Assembly: GCA_012517485.1 (NCBI GenBank)
Contig: JAAYUT010000057.1
Span: 1 to 7,416 of the forward strand
Reading direction: 5' to 3'
Length of the DNA: 7,416 nt
Source of the DNA: Candidatus Atribacter fermentans
GTDB taxonomy: Bacteria > Atribacterota > Atribacteria > Atribacterales > Atribacteraceae
Position 1 is the stretch's first letter; every line of letters begins with the position of its first letter. The position numbers were made by a program, and so were the translations under genes. A model generated the notes under the pieces. That model was not told the origin of the DNA. It saw nothing but the letters and a program-made list of their open reading frames with translations, and made no database searches. Positions 6,592 to 7,416 of this stretch are shown here, piece after piece.

Positions 6592-6633
6592 GTCATCCTG
6601 AGGCTTCGCTTTTTGAAGCCGTGAGGATCTCAT
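6592..6633 (+). repeat. Palindromic repeat, family A, unit 2
   Basis: Same orientation, length and outer stem as the first unit (ATCCT 6595-6599, AGGAT 6624-6628). Its inner stem differs but still pairs perfectly: GGCTTC (6602-6607) with GAAGCC (6615-6620). A 14-base spacer separates it from the first unit. Confidence 0.85.
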
Positions 6634-6667
6634 CTTTTTGATTCTGTTTTTATAAAAACTTTAAAGG

Positions 6668-6717
6668 ATGAGATTCTCACGTCGTCCGGTTAAAATCATC
6701 GGACTCCTCAGAATGAC
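6668..6717 (-). repeat. Palindromic repeat, family A, unit 3 (inverted)
   Basis: Opposite orientation: opens ATGAG and closes ATGAC on the plus strand. Outer stem is ATTCT (6673-6677) with AGAAT (6710-6714), inner stem GTCCG (6684-6688) with CGGAC (6700-6704), around an AT-rich loop. Both stems differ in sequence from the first two units but retain pairing. The unit is 50 bases, longer because of its loop and a fuller internal loop. Confidence 0.8.
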
Positions 6718-6728
6718 AGACTCAATAA

Positions 6729-6768
6729 ATGAGATTGCCACGTCGCGCAAGGCGCTCCTCGCAATGAC
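6729..6768 (-). repeat. Palindromic repeat, family A, unit 4 (inverted)
   Basis: A 40-base unit in the same orientation as the third. Outer stem ATTGC (6734-6738) pairs with GCAAT (6761-6765), inner stem GCGC (6745-6748) with GCGC (6752-6755) over a 3-base loop. It matches the common GTCATTGCGAGGAG...GCAATCTCAT type of intergenic repeat that I know from many bacterial genomes; that recognition is from memory. Confidence 0.85.
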
Positions 6769-6822
6769 GGAGCAGGATAAAGACCTTGATAAATTAAGCT
6801 CTTACAAAAGAAAGTTATTCTG

Positions 6823-6846
6823 TAGAGGGCGTAATTTATTACACCC
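6823..6846 (+). repeat. Palindromic repeat, family B, unit 1
   Basis: Starts GTAG, then GGGCGTAA (6827-6834) pairs with TTACACCC (6839-6846), with a single mismatch (C6830/A6843). A second unit that also starts GTAG follows 7 bases later. The GTAG-GGGCG-palindrome form resembles another widespread intergenic repeat type. Confidence 0.6.
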
Positions 6847-6853
6847 GATTCAT

Positions 6854-6877
6854 GTAGCGACATGCCATGGCATGTCG
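6854..6877 (+). repeat. Palindromic repeat, family B, unit 2, with perfect 20-base palindrome
   Basis: GTAG is followed by a perfect palindrome at 6858-6877 centred on CCATGG (arms CGACATGCCA and TGGCATGTCG). As there is no spare loop, pairing would need to open the central bases. Dyad, tandem layout and shared GTAG start link it to the preceding unit. Confidence 0.65.
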
Positions 6878-6891
6878 AATTTAGACTTCTA

Positions 6892-7050
6892 CCCTCATCC
6901 TCACCTTCTTCCATCAAGTGAGAAGGAACGAATTCTTTTTCCCTGGCCTTTCCACTGGAAAGGTTTTAATACTTTTTTCCCTCGCCCCTCTGTGGGAGAG
7001 GTTTTTTTCTTTTTTTCTCTCCCCTGGTGGGAGAGGCGTAGGTGAGGGGG
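6892..7050 (+). repeat. CCCTC-type degenerate palindromic repeat cluster (family C)
   Basis: The block opens CCCTCATCCTCACC and closes GGTGAGGGGG, so the ends are inverted. Inside are four hairpins: CCTTCT/AGAAGG (6904-6926), CCTTTCC/GGAAAGG with a 3-base loop (6947-6963), CCTCT/AGAGG (6987-7001) and CTCTCCC/GGGAGAG (7017-7035). Each resembles a decayed copy of one CCCTCTCC...GGAGAGGG unit. Long T-runs lie between them. No coding frame here looks real. Confidence 0.65.
6987..7016 (+). terminator. Terminator-like hairpin plus T-run downstream of GH3
   Basis: A 5-base stem CCTCT/AGAGG with a 5-base loop is directly followed by seven T, one C, and seven more T (7002-7016). This could stop rightward transcription from the GH3 promoter. 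It is about 475 bases after the stop codon and part of a repeat block, and the stem is short, so the call is tentative. The hairpin at 6947-6963, followed by TTTT, is a weaker alternative. Confidence 0.4.
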
Positions 7051-7167
7051 AAGGCATTTTCATCCCCAATTTGTGCTGCACAAGCAGTATAAGGGTCTAT
7101 TCTAAAAATACCCTTTCAATAAAAAATTCCCATTTATATTAACTTCTCCCCTTGAATAAAAAAAAGA

Positions 7168-7242
7168 TTAAGAGTGATTTAAACCATCATGAGAGCCATC
7201 AGGATATACTTTTTCTCGAGAATTCATGACTTCTTTTTTCAT
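7168..7242 (-). CDS. Possible 24-residue small ORF after the MalG-type permease
   Basis: Minus-strand frame MKKEVMNSREKVYPDGSHDG followed by LNHS and TAA. The ATG (7242-7240) is 11 bases after the permease stop and has AGGGG (7253-7249) six bases upstream, so it is placed like a translationally coupled last gene of the operon. It is hydrophilic, without a signal or membrane segment. A run of eight T on the coding strand (7165-7158) follows the stop almost at once. I do not recognise it. It could be a real small protein, the remnant of a longer gene cut off by a stop, or chance. Confidence 0.35.
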   Translation of the reverse strand: MKKEVMNSREKVYPDGSHDGLNHS

Positions 7243-7253
7243 ACTGAACCCCT

Positions 7254-7416
7254 TCACTTAATCGCTCCAAAGGTCAGTCCTTTAATCAGTTGCTTTTGAG
7301 TAAGCAACACAAAAACGATCGCCGGCACCAGCATGATCACCGACATGGCACACATCCCCCTCCAGTCGATGGTAAACTCCTGAGTAAAATCAAACAACCC
7401 AACTGGAAAGGTTTTA
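7254..7416 (-). CDS. Sugar ABC transporter permease, MalG type (C-terminal part, runs off right edge)
   Basis: Last 53 complete codons of an inner-membrane permease, read leftward to a TGA at 7256-7254. The translation contains FPVGLFDFTQEFTIDW, then a final membrane helix (roughly MSVIMLVPAIVFVLLTQ) and ends KQLIKGLTFGAIK. The pattern of GLF-x-F-x-x-E followed by D-W, a last helix starting M-S-V, and the terminal LIKGLT-x-GAIK is typical of MalG/UgpE-like permeases. It converges on the GH3 gene and is separated from it by 741 bases. It belongs to a different transcript from the MalF-type gene at the left edge, so it is probably part of a second sugar importer, although both could serve related substrates. 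G+C here is somewhat above the rest of the window. Confidence 0.85.
   Translation of the reverse strand, partial: KTFPVGLFDFTQEFTIDWRGMCAMSVIMLVPAIVFVLLTQKQLIKGLTFGAIK

Noticed and set aside
6536..6768. CRISPR array
   Set aside because: Units are imperfect, differ in orientation and length, and spacers (14, 34 and 11 bases) are uneven; this fits palindromic intergenic repeats.
7091..7115. AAGGGT/ACCCTT stem with 13-base loop as terminator
   Set aside because: The stem is short, the loop large, and neither strand has a T-run directly after it.
6668..7142. Reading frames of 69 to 125 codons on both strands in the repeat region
   Set aside because: They run through palindromic repeats and T-rich stretches, have phenylalanine-rich or repetitive translations, lack ribosome sites, and resemble no protein.

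Overview
The window looks like part of the carbohydrate-use region of an AT-rich, heterotrophic bacterium with diderm features. The sugar-binding protein has a cleavable signal peptide and no lipobox cysteine, which fits a free periplasmic protein. The gene style (tight leftward operon, GGAGG-type ribosome sites, ROK regulator, sugar ABC transporters) fits Atribacterota, Thermotogota or similar lineages, but nothing here fixes the taxon.

Layout: positions 1 to 4736 hold one leftward operon. In transcription order it encodes a ROK-family repressor (4736-3561), a Gfo/Idh/MocA oxidoreductase (3547-2516), a short-chain dehydrogenase (2493-1708), a family 1 sugar-binding protein (1617-283) and the start of a MalF/UgpA-type permease (233 to beyond the left edge). 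Gaps are 13, 22, 90 and 49 bases. The two longer gaps flank the binding-protein gene. One carries several Shine-Dalgarno-like motifs and the other a strong stem-loop, as expected where one cistron is made in excess.

Divergent from the repressor is a cytoplasmic GH3 enzyme of the NagZ type (4848-6512). The 111-base gap between the two start codons holds two promoters whose -35 elements overlap, plus several inverted repeats that could be operators. The simplest model is that the ROK protein senses a sugar and controls both its own transport/redox operon and the divergent glycosidase. The transporter would import a small glycoside, GH3 would cleave it, and the two dehydrogenases would oxidise, reduce or epimerise a released sugar. 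The identity of the sugar is not visible.

Positions 6513 to 7253 are about 740 bases between converging genes, filled with palindromic repeats of three unrelated families. The four best units (6536-6768) differ in their stem bases but keep pairing, so they show compensatory change. At the right edge is the C-terminal end of a second, MalG-type permease read leftward (7416-7254), from another transporter operon, followed by a possible 24-residue small ORF. No CRISPR array, tRNA, rRNA or transposase gene was seen. The best candidates for something new are the repeat cluster and the divergent control region; the protein genes belong to well-known families with some altered active-site residues.
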